Assembly (NCBI RefSeq): GCF_004135975.1
Contig: NZ_CP026538.1
Coordinates: 4,242,501-4,306,500 of the forward strand
Direction: 5' to 3'
Origin: Solidesulfovibrio carbinolicus
GTDB taxonomy: Bacteria; Desulfobacterota; Desulfovibrionia; Desulfovibrionales; Desulfovibrionaceae
Length of the DNA stretch: 64,000 nucleotides
Positions 27,879 through 37,072 of this stretch are shown here, one piece after another (the first letter of the stretch is position 1; each line of letters begins with the position of its first letter). Both the position numbers and the translations under genes were made by a program. Below the pieces are notes generated by a model. That model searched no databases. It saw nothing but the letters and a program-made list of their open reading frames with translations, and was not told the origin of the DNA.

Positions 27879-29339
27879 ATGCCCCCCAAATCCCCCGAGC
27901 CAAGCAAAACGTCCAAGCCGTCCTACGGCATCCTGTCCAAATTTCTGCAACTGGCCGGCGCGCAGTGGATTCACGACGGCCTGCATACCTTTTTCCTGAT
28001 CTACCTTGCTCGCCTGTCCTCCAGCGACTACGGCGAATTCATGGTCGCTTTCGGCCTGGCCTCCATCATCCTTTTTCTCGGCGAATTCGGCCTCAACCAA
28101 CCCCTGGTCTCGTCGCTGTGCAAGAAGTACAGCCACAAGGGCGACATCCTGGCCCAGTACACCCTGCTCAAGGGCGCGCTCCTGGTGGCCGGCTGGCTGG
28201 GCGTGGCCGTCTTCATCCACTGGCAGGGCTATACGCCGGGACTCAAAAACCTCGTCCTGGTCATCTCGGCCGGCGTGGGCCTGGAAGCCATCGCCAGCTC
28301 GTTTTTCGTGGCCATCCGGGTGGAAGGCCGGCAGGACATCGAGGGCCGCATCCGGGTGGTGTCGGGCATCCTGGGCTACGGCTACGCCATTTCGCTTCTG
28401 GCCCTTGGAGCCGCGCCGCACTGGATCGCACTGTTCAAGCTCATTGAAAACGTCGTCAACCTCATCGGCGGCGTCTGGATGGCGCTCAAATTCACCAATT
28501 TCGACGGCCTGTCGCTTAAGCGCAAATCCCTGGCCCGCACCTGGGCCACGGCCAAAAACGGCATGGTCTTCGTGCTCATGGCCCTGGCCGCCATCCTCTA
28601 CAACAAGGCCAACCTCTACTTCCTGCAAAATCAGGCCGGCCCCACCAAGGTGGCCCAGTACAGCGTCACCTGGGAGCTGGTGGACGGCATCTCCATCCTG
28701 GTCTCCAACCTGCTCCTGCGCAGCATCCTCTACCCGCTGTTCGTGCGGTTGTGGAAAAGCGACAAGAGCGAATTCACCCGTCTGGCCAACAACTCCGTGC
28801 GTTGGCTCATCGGCGCGTCCATTCCCATCATGTTCGTGCTGTATATCGAGTCCGACCGTTTGATCGGCCTGATCTACGGCGGGGCCTACTACGACGCCAT
28901 GTGGATGCAAAAATGGCTGGTCGGCACCATCATCTGCGGCTTCATCCACAACCTCGCCGCCTATCTCATGATGAGCCAGGGCAAGCAGCGGCTGCTGCTG
29001 TTCGTCTACATCGGCGGGCTGGCCCTAAACCTCGTCCTGTGCGCCACGCTCATTCCCATGGACCCGCTGCTCGGCGCCTGCCTGTCCATGCTCATCACCA
29101 AGGCGGCCGTGGCCGTGACCACCACCACCTACTGCCAGATCACCATGCGCATCATCGACCTCAAGTCCATGTGGCGCATCGCGGCGGCCTGCCTGGCCGG
29201 CGCGGGGCTCTATTTCGCCACCTGCCGGCTGGGCGTGCGCGAGATCCCGGAAGTATTGGCCCTGGTTCCCTTCGGTTTCCTGATCCTGCAATGGCGCAAG
29301 GAACTCAAGGCCCAGAAGGCCCAGGTCGGCATGGCTTAA
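27879..29339 (+). CDS. Polysaccharide flippase (Wzx/MATE-like)
   Basis: A 486-residue inner-membrane protein with about 12-14 hydrophobic helices, of the oligosaccharide flippase fold. The first helix carries WIHDGLHTFFLIYLARLSSS followed by DYGEF, the usual entry pattern of this family. It should move lipid-linked glycans across the membrane. It sits between glycosyltransferase and radical SAM genes, which fits a surface polysaccharide pathway. No polymerase is obvious next to it. Confidence 0.85.
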   Translation: MPPKSPEPSKTSKPSYGILSKFLQLAGAQWIHDGLHTFFLIYLARLSSSDYGEFMVAFGLASIILFLGEFGLNQPLVSSLCKKYSHKGDILAQYTLLKGALLVAGWLGVAVFIHWQGYTPGLKNLVLVISAGVGLEAIASSFFVAIRVEGRQDIEGRIRVVSGILGYGYAISLLALGAAPHWIALFKLIENVVNLIGGVWMALKFTNFDGLSLKRKSLARTWATAKNGMVFVLMALAAILYNKANLYFLQNQAGPTKVAQYSVTWELVDGISILVSNLLLRSILYPLFVRLWKSDKSEFTRLANNSVRWLIGASIPIMFVLYIESDRLIGLIYGGAYYDAMWMQKWLVGTIICGFIHNLAAYLMMSQGKQRLLLFVYIGGLALNLVLCATLIPMDPLLGACLSMLITKAAVAVTTTTYCQITMRIIDLKSMWRIAAACLAGAGLYFATCRLGVREIPEVLALVPFGFLILQWRKELKAQKAQVGMA

Positions 29340-29360
29340 GCAGCCGGGAAGACGCTTGGC

Positions 29361-31535
29361 TCAGGCCCGGCCCTGCAGCTCGCCCATGACGTGCCGGTTC
29401 TGCTTGTACCAGAGGTCGGCGTAAAGCGGACAGGTGCGCAGCAGTTCATCATGGGGGGCGTTGCCGATGATCTGCCCCTTTTCCATCACGATGATCGAAT
29501 GGCACATGGTGAGCATGGACAGGCGGTGGCTCACGATGAGCATGGTCCGGCCGTGGGCGATGGCCGTGAGGTTGGCCTGGATGATGGCCTCGGACTCGGC
29601 GTCCAGGGCGCTGGTGGCTTCGTCCAGGATGAGGATGGACGGCTGGGTCAACAGCGTCCGGGCGATGGACACCCGCTGGCGCTGGCCGCCGGAGAGGTTG
29701 GAACCGCCCTCGTAAAGCGGCGTGTCGTAGCCGTTGGGCAGGTTCTGGATGAACTCGTCGGCCCCGGCCATGCGCGCGGCGAACACGATTTCCTCGAAGG
29801 TGGCCGAAGGTTTGGTGATGGCGATGTTCTCCCGGATGGAGCCTTCGAACAGGAAACTTTCCTGGAGCACCACGCCGATGGAGCGCCGCATGTGGGCCAG
29901 ATCGAAGTCCCGCATGTCCGTGCCGTCGAAGGTGATGCGCCCCTGCTGCAGGGGATACAGCCCCTGGATAAGCCGCGTCAGGGTCGATTTGCCGGAACCG
30001 GAACGACCCACGACGCCGATGATGGAGCCGGCCGGAAAGTACAGGGAAATGTCGGTGAGGGCTGGAGGCGCGCTGGCCGCGTAGCGGAAGGTCACGCGTT
30101 CAATGCCGATGGAACCCGCGATAGGCGACGTGAGCCCCCTGACGTTGTGGGACTGCTCGGTGGGGCGGTTGAGAATGAGGCCAAGCATGCCCACGGACAC
30201 GGCGACTTCCTGGTATTCGTGGAGCAGGGAAACGATCTTGCACATCGGCGCGGTGATCAGGTTGCTGAGCATGACGAAAGCGATGAGGCCGCCAGCGGTC
30301 ATCTCCTGGTCAATGGCCAAATGGCAGCCGTACCAGATGAGCAGGACGCGAAGCAGGGCCTGAAGAAATTCACTAAAACCACGAACTTTCAGGGAAAGCT
30401 TGCGGATTTGGAAATTCCGCGAAATGGTCTGGGCCGCGTCGGCCTCGATGCGTCTGAACCGGGTCGGTTCGAGGGCCAGGGCCTTGATGGTGGCCATGCC
30501 GCGCAGGGTTTCAACCATGTAGCGGTTTTTCACGGATTCGGCGTGCTGCAACTGGTGCATCGCGTAACGAAAACTCTTCATGGTCACGAACATGATCAGG
30601 GTAACAAGAGAGGTCATCGCTATAACGATGAACGTCATCTTCCAAGAATAGAAGAACAACACGGGAAGCACAACGACAATGGTGCTCAGGTCGAACAGCG
30701 TCGTCAACAGGGAGCCAGTCATGAATTCCCGGATACGTTCTTTTTGAAACATATACCGGGTAATCAGACCGATGGGCGTAAAATCAAAAAAATCGATGGG
30801 CAGCCGCAGAATATGGCTGAAGATGGTCTTGTCGAGACGAAGATCTATCTTGCTGGTGGCAAACAGGATAATGAAGTCTTTGAGATATTGCAGCACTCGA
30901 TCGAAAATCGTCACCGCAATCATGGAGACGGACAAAACAAGAAGCGTGGAAAGGGCTCGATGGCCGACGGCCTTGTCGAAAGCCAGCTGGATATAGACAG
31001 GAAACGCGATCGCCAGGCAGTTCACAAAAATCGTGGCCAACGCCACATCACGGAACAGGGACTTGTGTCGAGCGATTTCAGGGATGAACCAGTCCAGCCC
31101 AAACGGCTTGTGGGTATCCTTGGTGGTATAGATTTTTTTAAACAGGAGGGCGTCGCCATCCCATTGTGATTCCATAGTCGCTTGATCAAGGAACTGAAAC
31201 TCCAACGTCCCAAGGCTCGGATCGACGATCGCGACGTCACCGTCATTGTAGTCGTTGCGGACGCCGGAAACTATGATATACTTGCCGGAACGCAGTCGGG
31301 CAATGAGCGGGAAAACGTTGCCAAGGAAAAAGAGCCTCTTCCAACCGAGTTTAATTTGACGCGTCTTGAAGTTGTTATCCTTGCCCATGCGCCCCAACTG
31401 TTTCATAGAGATCGAATCGTCATGAATACCATAACGATGCGAGAGGCTGTCCATGGTCAAGTCTATGCCGTAATGCCTCGCCAACAGCAGAAAACACATC
31501 ATGCCCGTATTGTGTCTGAACGTCTCGCTGGCCAT
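29361..31535 (-). CDS. Type I secretion-type ABC exporter with inactive C39-like domain
   Basis: A 724-residue fused permease-ATPase. Residues 1-130 look like a C39 peptidase-like domain, but the catalytic Cys position is absent (RHNTGMMCFLLLARHYG), as in HlyB-type exporters. Residues about 155-440 carry six membrane helices. The ATPase has Walker A GRSGSGKST (510-518), signature LSGGQ (614-618) and Walker B ILILDE. It would export an unprocessed protein by type I secretion, but no HlyD or TolC gene is adjacent. The 5' two thirds of the gene is visibly less G+C-rich than its neighbours, a sign of transfer. The start lacks a strong ribosome site. Confidence 0.85.
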   Translation of the reverse strand: MASETFRHNTGMMCFLLLARHYGIDLTMDSLSHRYGIHDDSISMKQLGRMGKDNNFKTRQIKLGWKRLFFLGNVFPLIARLRSGKYIIVSGVRNDYNDGDVAIVDPSLGTLEFQFLDQATMESQWDGDALLFKKIYTTKDTHKPFGLDWFIPEIARHKSLFRDVALATIFVNCLAIAFPVYIQLAFDKAVGHRALSTLLVLSVSMIAVTIFDRVLQYLKDFIILFATSKIDLRLDKTIFSHILRLPIDFFDFTPIGLITRYMFQKERIREFMTGSLLTTLFDLSTIVVVLPVLFFYSWKMTFIVIAMTSLVTLIMFVTMKSFRYAMHQLQHAESVKNRYMVETLRGMATIKALALEPTRFRRIEADAAQTISRNFQIRKLSLKVRGFSEFLQALLRVLLIWYGCHLAIDQEMTAGGLIAFVMLSNLITAPMCKIVSLLHEYQEVAVSVGMLGLILNRPTEQSHNVRGLTSPIAGSIGIERVTFRYAASAPPALTDISLYFPAGSIIGVVGRSGSGKSTLTRLIQGLYPLQQGRITFDGTDMRDFDLAHMRRSIGVVLQESFLFEGSIRENIAITKPSATFEEIVFAARMAGADEFIQNLPNGYDTPLYEGGSNLSGGQRQRVSIARTLLTQPSILILDEATSALDAESEAIIQANLTAIAHGRTMLIVSHRLSMLTMCHSIIVMEKGQIIGNAPHDELLRTCPLYADLWYKQNRHVMGELQGRA

Positions 31536-31688
31536 GGAAATGGGCTACCTCGCGTGTTCGCCGACCCGGCGGGTCTGTGCGGGTCAACACTTGTCCGGGC
31601 GAAAGACTTGCAAAATAGGGGGTTCGCTTCTAGGAAGAAATCATCCCCGGATGGGTATGCCTTGACGCTGCCCCGAGAAGGAGCGGTC

Positions 31689-31958
31689 ATGCTTGATGAG
31701 CAATTGAAAGGCCCCTTGAATCTGCAATACAAACCAGAGCCTCAGACGGAAACCGTGTCCGCCACATCTTCCGAGCAACCCAGACCCGAAGTTGGCCCCT
31801 CGAGCCTTATCGGTCGCCGGGGCGACAACATGACGCTCCATACCCAGGGCGCTTACAAACCAAATCACGAGAAGCACCTTTGGGGCTGGGCCTGGAAAGA
31901 CCTTGCCGCTGCGTTTCTTGGCCTAGTGCGAATCTTTACGCCGACCAAACGCCAATAG
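31689..31958 (+). CDS. Small hypothetical protein divergent from the exporter
   Basis: An 89-residue protein with a perfect-looking ribosome site (AAGGAG, 31678-31683) before ATG 31689. The N-terminal half is polar and Pro/Glu/Ser-rich. The C-terminal half has an aromatic amphipathic stretch (EKHLWGWAWKDLAAAFLGLV) and a basic end. No signal peptide or double-glycine leader is seen. It starts 153 bp from the divergent exporter gene. It may be a substrate or partner of that exporter, which is only suggested by position. I do not recognise a family. Confidence 0.5.
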   Translation: MLDEQLKGPLNLQYKPEPQTETVSATSSEQPRPEVGPSSLIGRRGDNMTLHTQGAYKPNHEKHLWGWAWKDLAAAFLGLVRIFTPTKRQ

Positions 31959-32225
31959 TTTCCAGAAAGCCGGCGCCCTCGTAACGATGCTCCTGGAGAC
32001 AGACAGATCCGGGACAACATTCAGGCAGAAAAAAGCGAGCAAGACTTTACGCCCTGCGCTCCGAGTCGGGCGATACGGAGCCAAGCACTGAAAATTTTCA
32101 TCGTTCGTTCCAACGGATAGCTAACGCGCCGCCAGGGCAATCTTCAACCGTTGCTTGCCGGGAACCAGCGCCTGCCAACACATGACTCGGTGTTTTTCCC
32201 GAAAAGGCATCGGTTCCAAGCAAGC

Positions 32226-32576
32226 TTATTTGGCCGGCAAACTCATCACAAACAGACTCAGCGACCCGTCCTCATCCCGAAAGACATTGCCCGTCAGCGT
32301 CACGGACTGTCCCTTGAACTTCTTGTGAAATGTCTCTTCCTGCTCCAGGCTCACTTCCTCGGGCGTCAGCACCATGTAGCTGGTGCCGTCCTCGGTGGTG
32401 ACGAGCAGGCCGTCGGCATAGTCGTCCTCAACGATGCCGGTTATCGTAACGCCGGTCTTCAGCGGCTTGCCGTCGTCATCAGCCTTGGCCGCGCCAGCCG
32501 GGCCGGCGGCCAGCGCCATCAGGCAAACCAGAAGCACAGCGGCCATGAGTCCAGGGTAATATCGGTGCAGTTTCAT
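32226..32576 (-). CDS. Small secreted OB-fold-like protein
   Basis: A 116-residue protein with a signal peptide (MKLHRYYPGLMAAVLLVCLM, cleavage near AGA/A at residue 30). The mature part of about 85 residues has alternating strands (TGVTITGIVEDDYADGLLVT, then GQSVTLTGNVFRDEDGSLSL), consistent with a small OB or beta-barrel fold. GGAG precedes ATG 32576. It is probably periplasmic with unknown function. The 267 bp between it and the 31689 gene contain no convincing gene. Confidence 0.7.
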   Translation of the reverse strand: MKLHRYYPGLMAAVLLVCLMALAAGPAGAAKADDDGKPLKTGVTITGIVEDDYADGLLVTTEDGTSYMVLTPEEVSLEQEETFHKKFKGQSVTLTGNVFRDEDGSLSLFVMSLPAK

Positions 32577-32731
32577 AAAATCTCCACGCGTCCGTATCAT
32601 GCGCCAAGCGGCTCGGGCCGACGCGCCATGCCCTCGCGGACTGCATGTATACCGGAACGTTCGGCCCGGCAATCGTCCCAAGGCCCCTGGAATGCCTTGC
32701 CATAATTCTTTTCTATGCAGTATGTCGGGAC

Positions 32732-34252
32732 ATGGTCCAAAATGACGAAACCCTGGCCGGGCTGCTGCGTCGAAACGCCGGGATCCGAGGCGGCGCGACG
32801 GCCATCCTGGCCGGCGACGCGTCCGTGTCCCACGAAGCCCTGGCCGAGGCCGCCCTGCGTCTGGCCGGCGGTTTGGCGAACCTGGGTCTGGCCCCGGGCC
32901 AACGCCTGGCCGTCTATGCCCGTAAAACGCCCCAGGCTGTTACCGCCTTCCTGGCCGCCGCCGCGGCCGGCGGCGTCTTTTTCCCCCTGGACCCCAACCA
33001 GCCGCCTGAGGTGACCCGGGCCATCCTCGACCGCCTGGCCCCGGCGGTCCTGGTCGTGGCCGCCGAATACCTGCCGGCCCTGGCCGCCCTTTACCCCGAG
33101 GGCGCGCCCCTGCCCACGGTGGTCTGCGACGGGCCGGCTCCGGCGGGAACGCCGGTCCTGGCCGAGCTGGCCGCCGGCCCCATGCCGGCCGCCCTGCCCC
33201 GGGTCCAACCCGACGACCCGGTCTATTTGAACTTCACCTCCGGCACCACCGGCGCGCCCAAGGGCGCGGTGACGACCCTGGGCAACCTCCTGGCCAATAC
33301 CGCGGCCGCCATAGACGCTTTCGCCCTGACCCCCGACGACGTGCACCTGTGCATGATGCCGGTTTTCGTCCACCCCCACGAGACCCTGCTGCGCCCCCTG
33401 GCCCTGGGCGGAACCATGGTCCTTTGCGACCGGGTCTCGTCCCGGGCCGTGGCCGAGGCCTGTTCCCGCCACAAAGTCACGGCGCTGATGGCCGTGGCCG
33501 CCATCTACGAAACCTTGCTGCGTCTGCCGGCCGGGGCGGACAATCCGCTTGCCGCCGTGCGCCTGGCCGAATCCGGCGGCATGCACGTGCCCTCGGCCCT
33601 GGCCGCCGGCCTGCGGCAGCGTTTCGGCGCGTCCATCCTGCCCGTCTGGGGCAGCACCGAAACCACGGGGGTGGCCCTGGCCAACCGGCCGGGCGACGAA
33701 TACGAACCGTGCTGCCTGGGCCGGCCCGTGCCCGGCTACGACGTGGCCGTCGTGGGCGAGGACGGTTCGCCCTGCGCTCCCGGCGAACCCGGCGAACTGG
33801 TGATTTCCGGGCCGGGCGTGTGCCCGGGCTATTTCGGCGAGGAGCCGCGACCGGAATTTCGCCTCTACGGCGGCCGCTTTCGCACCGGCGACGAGGTCTT
33901 TCACGACGGAGACGGACGCTTTTTCTTTGCCGGCCGCCAGTCCATGCTGCTCAAAGTCGGAGGCATGAAGGTCTTCCCCGTGGAAATCGAGGAGGCCTTG
34001 CGCCAGCACCCGGACGTGGCCGAGGCCGTGGTCATTCCCGTGGCCGACGCCCTGCGCGGCGAGGCGGCCAAGGCCGTGGTCGCCCCGAAAAACGGCGCGT
34101 CCTTAAGTCCCGGCGAGCTGCGCCGCTTCCTGTCCGGCCGGCTGCACCGCCTGAAAATGCCGCGGGTCATCGAAATCCGCGACACCCTTCCCCGCACCCC
34201 AGGAGGCAAAATCGCATGGCGCGCCCTTGTGTCGGACTCGCCCACGCCGTAA
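32732..34252 (+). CDS. AMP-dependent (acyl-adenylating) synthetase/ligase
   Basis: A 506-residue ANL-superfamily enzyme. The P-loop motif is FTSGTTGAPKG, with WGSTETTG as the A5 motif, RTGDEVFHDGDG as A7/A8 and PRTPGGKIAW as the A10 lysine. It should activate a carboxylic acid as an acyl-AMP and pass it to CoA or a carrier. There is no attached carrier domain. ATG 32732 is chosen because it begins the conserved region; the ribosome site is weak. The 3' end overlaps the DUF362 gene by 37 bp, so it leads a packed operon. Confidence 0.88.
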   Translation: MVQNDETLAGLLRRNAGIRGGATAILAGDASVSHEALAEAALRLAGGLANLGLAPGQRLAVYARKTPQAVTAFLAAAAAGGVFFPLDPNQPPEVTRAILDRLAPAVLVVAAEYLPALAALYPEGAPLPTVVCDGPAPAGTPVLAELAAGPMPAALPRVQPDDPVYLNFTSGTTGAPKGAVTTLGNLLANTAAAIDAFALTPDDVHLCMMPVFVHPHETLLRPLALGGTMVLCDRVSSRAVAEACSRHKVTALMAVAAIYETLLRLPAGADNPLAAVRLAESGGMHVPSALAAGLRQRFGASILPVWGSTETTGVALANRPGDEYEPCCLGRPVPGYDVAVVGEDGSPCAPGEPGELVISGPGVCPGYFGEEPRPEFRLYGGRFRTGDEVFHDGDGRFFFAGRQSMLLKVGGMKVFPVEIEEALRQHPDVAEAVVIPVADALRGEAAKAVVAPKNGASLSPGELRRFLSGRLHRLKMPRVIEIRDTLPRTPGGKIAWRALVSDSPTP

Positions 34253-35433
34253 TCGGCGAGGCCCCGGATAATTACACCGAGGCCGGCCTGGCCGCCGTGA
34301 CGGGGCTCGTCGCGCGGGCCGTGGCCGCCTGCTGCGACCTGCCCGGACTGGTTGGCGGCAAGTCGGTCTTTCTCAAGCCCAATCTCGTGCGGCCCAACCC
34401 GGCCAGCCCCCGGTCGGTGGTCACCGACGAACGGGTGATCCTGGCCATGGTCCGACTCCTTGTCCGGTCCGGAGCGCGGTCCGTTGCCGTGGGCGACAAT
34501 CCGGGCTGGGGCCTGTCCCTGCTGGAGGCCACCGCCGGCCTGTCCGGTTTCGTGCGCCGCCTGGAAACCGAAGGCGCGACCCTGGTGGCCTTCGACGCCG
34601 AGCCGCCGGTCCCGGTGCCCAATCCCGGGGCCTTTCTCTTCGACCCCGTGCCCCTGCCCCGGGCCGTGCTTGAGGCCGACGTCTACATCAACCTGCCCAA
34701 GATGAAGACCCACGTGCACACCCTGGTGACCCTGGGCATCAAAAACCAGTACGGACTTATTCTCGACGACAACCGGATGCCGTTTCACCGCAACGACATC
34801 AACCTCAAGATCGTGGACATCCTGCGGGCCATCCGGCCCCGGCTGACCGTGGTGGACGGGCTGTGGGCCGTGCAGGGCCAGGCCCCGCTGTCCGGCTCCA
34901 GCCTGCCGGACATGAACGTCGTCGTGGCCGGCACGGACGTCTGCGCCGTGGATACGGTCTGCGCCGACCTCATGGGCATCGCCGCCGACGAGGTGGCCAT
35001 GCTGCGCCTGGCCCGCCAGGAGGGCCTGGGCGAGACCGACCTGGCCGCCATCGACGTGGTCGGCGACGATCCGGACCGCTGCCGCCGACGCTTTACCCGG
35101 CCGGTGCTCAGCTCCATGGGGGCCTATCCCGCCGTGCGGGTCATCGAAGGCGGGGCCTGCCAGGGCTGCCAGTCGGCCCTGCGCCACGCCCTGGACAAGC
35201 TCGCGTCCGAGGACGGCTTCGCCGCCGGCACGCCCCACACCGTCTATCTCGGCGTGCCCATGCCCCAGGCTGTCAATCTGCCAAACGTGCCCGGCCAGCT
35301 GTGGTGCTTCGGGGCCTGCGCCGCGCCCCTGGCCTTTGACGTGCGCCGGCCGGGAAACGTGGCCCGCTTCGTGGCCGGCTGCCCGCCGCACATTCTCGAC
35401 TTCTACAAGGCCTACAAGGCAGCGACCCGGTGA
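34216..35433 (+). CDS. DUF362-domain protein
   Basis: A 405-residue protein. The DUF362 core includes KSVFLKPNLVRPN, VAVGDNPGWG, YINLPKMKTHVHTLVTLGIK and VVDGLWAVQGQ, spanning about 45-270. The C-terminal third holds cysteines (GGACQGCQSAL, CFGACAAPL, AGCPPH) that could bind a metal or cluster. AGGAGG precedes the ATG at 34216, which lies inside the ligase gene. DUF362 proteins are often linked to iron-sulfur or redox steps; the reaction here is unknown. It lies directly before two B12-radical SAM genes. Confidence 0.85.
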   Translation: MARPCVGLAHAVIGEAPDNYTEAGLAAVTGLVARAVAACCDLPGLVGGKSVFLKPNLVRPNPASPRSVVTDERVILAMVRLLVRSGARSVAVGDNPGWGLSLLEATAGLSGFVRRLETEGATLVAFDAEPPVPVPNPGAFLFDPVPLPRAVLEADVYINLPKMKTHVHTLVTLGIKNQYGLILDDNRMPFHRNDINLKIVDILRAIRPRLTVVDGLWAVQGQAPLSGSSLPDMNVVVAGTDVCAVDTVCADLMGIAADEVAMLRLARQEGLGETDLAAIDVVGDDPDRCRRRFTRPVLSSMGAYPAVRVIEGGACQGCQSALRHALDKLASEDGFAAGTPHTVYLGVPMPQAVNLPNVPGQLWCFGACAAPLAFDVRRPGNVARFVAGCPPHILDFYKAYKAATR

Positions 35434-35539
35434 CGTCTCCCGGCCGCGACGGCCCAGGCCGCCGCCCCCCTGCCTTGACAGACCATCGCCAGCATCGCAC
35501 ACCCCCTGGGCGCGACGTTGCGCCAAAGGACACCACGCC

Positions 35540-37072
35540 ATGCGCGTCGCCCTGATCTCCCCCTATCCCGACATCACCGCTTACGGCCTGCGCTCCATCG
35601 CCGCCTTTCTCAAGGCCCGGGGCCTGGCCGTGCGCCTGATCCTTCTGCCCGATCCCCTGGGTGACGCCCTGCTGGACGCCCCGGCCCGCTACCCGGACCG
35701 GGTCATGGCCGATCTGGCCCGGCTGTGCGCCGGTTGTTCCCTGGTCGGGATGTCGCTGATGACCAACTACGTGGACAACGCCGTGCAGATCACCCGGGCG
35801 CTTGCGGCCGCCGGCGGCCCGCCCGTGGTCTGGGGCGGGGTGCATCCGACCATCCGGCCCGAGGAATGCCTGGCCGTCGCCGACTACGTGTGCGTGGGCG
35901 ACGGCGAGGAAGCCATGGCCGATCTGGCCGAAGCCCTGGCGGCCGGCAGCGACGCCACGGCCATCCCCAACATCTGGACCCGGCGCGCCGACGGCTCCCT
36001 GGCCCAAAATCCGGTGCGTCCCCTGACCCAGGACCTCGACAGCCTGCCGCCCCCGGACTGGTCCCACGACGACCACCACATCTGGGACCCCGAGCACGCC
36101 GAAAACGGCATCGTGCCCCTGACCCCGGCCATGACCGAGGCGCTGCTCGCCCGGGGCACGGTGTCGCGGCTGCTGGGCCGGATCGGCTACCAGACCATGA
36201 CCGGCCGGGGCTGCCCGCACCGCTGCGCCTACTGCGTCAACGACGCGGTCAAGGCCCTGTACGGGGCCAAGGGCTATCTGCGCTGGCGCGGCACCGAACA
36301 TGTCATGGCCGAACTGGAGACCGTGCGCCGGGTTCTCCCCCACATCGGCTACGTCTGGATCTCCGACGACGCCTTTTTCGCCCGGCCCCTGGAAGAAATC
36401 CGGGAGTTTTGCCGCCAGTGGAAGGCCCGGGTCGGCCTGCCGTTTACCTGCCTCGGTTCGCCGGCCACCATCACCCGGGAAAAGCTCGACGCCCTGACCG
36501 ACGCCGGACTGTGTTATCTGCAAATGGGCGTCCAGACCGGCTCGGCCCGCATCCAGGAACTGTTCAACCGCAAGGCCATGGGCAACGCGGTGATGTTACA
36601 AGCCATGGCCGTCATCAACGCCTACAAGGACAAGCTCCTGCCGCCGAGCTACGACTTCATCCTGGACACGCCCTACGAGACGCTGGCCGACCGTCTGGAA
36701 TCGGTGCGCTTCATCGCCCAGATCCCCAAGCCCTTCCGCTTGCAGCCCTTTTCGCTGGTGCTCTACCCCGGCACCAAGCTCCACGCCATGGCCGCCGCCG
36801 ACGGGTTTCTCACTGACGAGCGCCGGCAGGTCTATACCAAAAGCTACACCATGCGCCGGCCGGACTACGTCAACCTGCTGATCCTGCTCGCCAAGGGCGG
36901 CCGGATGCCGTCGAAGCTCCTGGCATGGCTGGCCTGCGACGCCGTGGCCGTGCCCCTGTCCCAGCCGGTCATGGCCCCGGTCTGGCGGGCAGTGTTCGCC
37001 CTGGCCGAACCGGTCAAAAAGCTCCTGCGCCTGGCCCGAAGCTGGCGCGCCCGGCCGGGGGACCGCGCGTGA
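35540..37072 (+). CDS. B12-binding-domain radical SAM protein
   Basis: A 510-residue protein. Residues 1-130 form a cobalamin-binding-like Rossmann domain (MRVALISPYPDITAYGLRSI, VVWGGVHPTIRPEE). The radical SAM motif is CPHRCAYC (C225, C229, C232). It is a clear paralogue of the protein at 50733-52331: VVWGGVH.T.RPEE, IPxIWTRR and RGCPH.CAYC are shared in order. AAAGGA precedes ATG 35540. Class B enzymes methylate or rearrange unactivated carbons; the substrate is unknown. It overlaps the next gene by 4 bp. Confidence 0.88.
   Translation: MRVALISPYPDITAYGLRSIAAFLKARGLAVRLILLPDPLGDALLDAPARYPDRVMADLARLCAGCSLVGMSLMTNYVDNAVQITRALAAAGGPPVVWGGVHPTIRPEECLAVADYVCVGDGEEAMADLAEALAAGSDATAIPNIWTRRADGSLAQNPVRPLTQDLDSLPPPDWSHDDHHIWDPEHAENGIVPLTPAMTEALLARGTVSRLLGRIGYQTMTGRGCPHRCAYCVNDAVKALYGAKGYLRWRGTEHVMAELETVRRVLPHIGYVWISDDAFFARPLEEIREFCRQWKARVGLPFTCLGSPATITREKLDALTDAGLCYLQMGVQTGSARIQELFNRKAMGNAVMLQAMAVINAYKDKLLPPSYDFILDTPYETLADRLESVRFIAQIPKPFRLQPFSLVLYPGTKLHAMAAADGFLTDERRQVYTKSYTMRRPDYVNLLILLAKGGRMPSKLLAWLACDAVAVPLSQPVMAPVWRAVFALAEPVKKLLRLARSWRARPGDRA

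Noticed and set aside
29361-31535. Reading the exporter as a bacteriocin-processing transporter with an active C39 peptidase.
   Set aside because: The catalytic Cys of the C39 domain is missing at the expected place, and no double-glycine precursor gene was found nearby.
32146-32157. AACCGTTGCTTG, identical to the donor-guide segment of the IS110 leader at 40336-40347, suggesting a remnant of a second element.
   Set aside because: The flanking bases do not match the leader or the right end, there is no hairpin GGGCT/AGCCC after it, and no transposase trace is nearby. Twelve bases alone may be chance.
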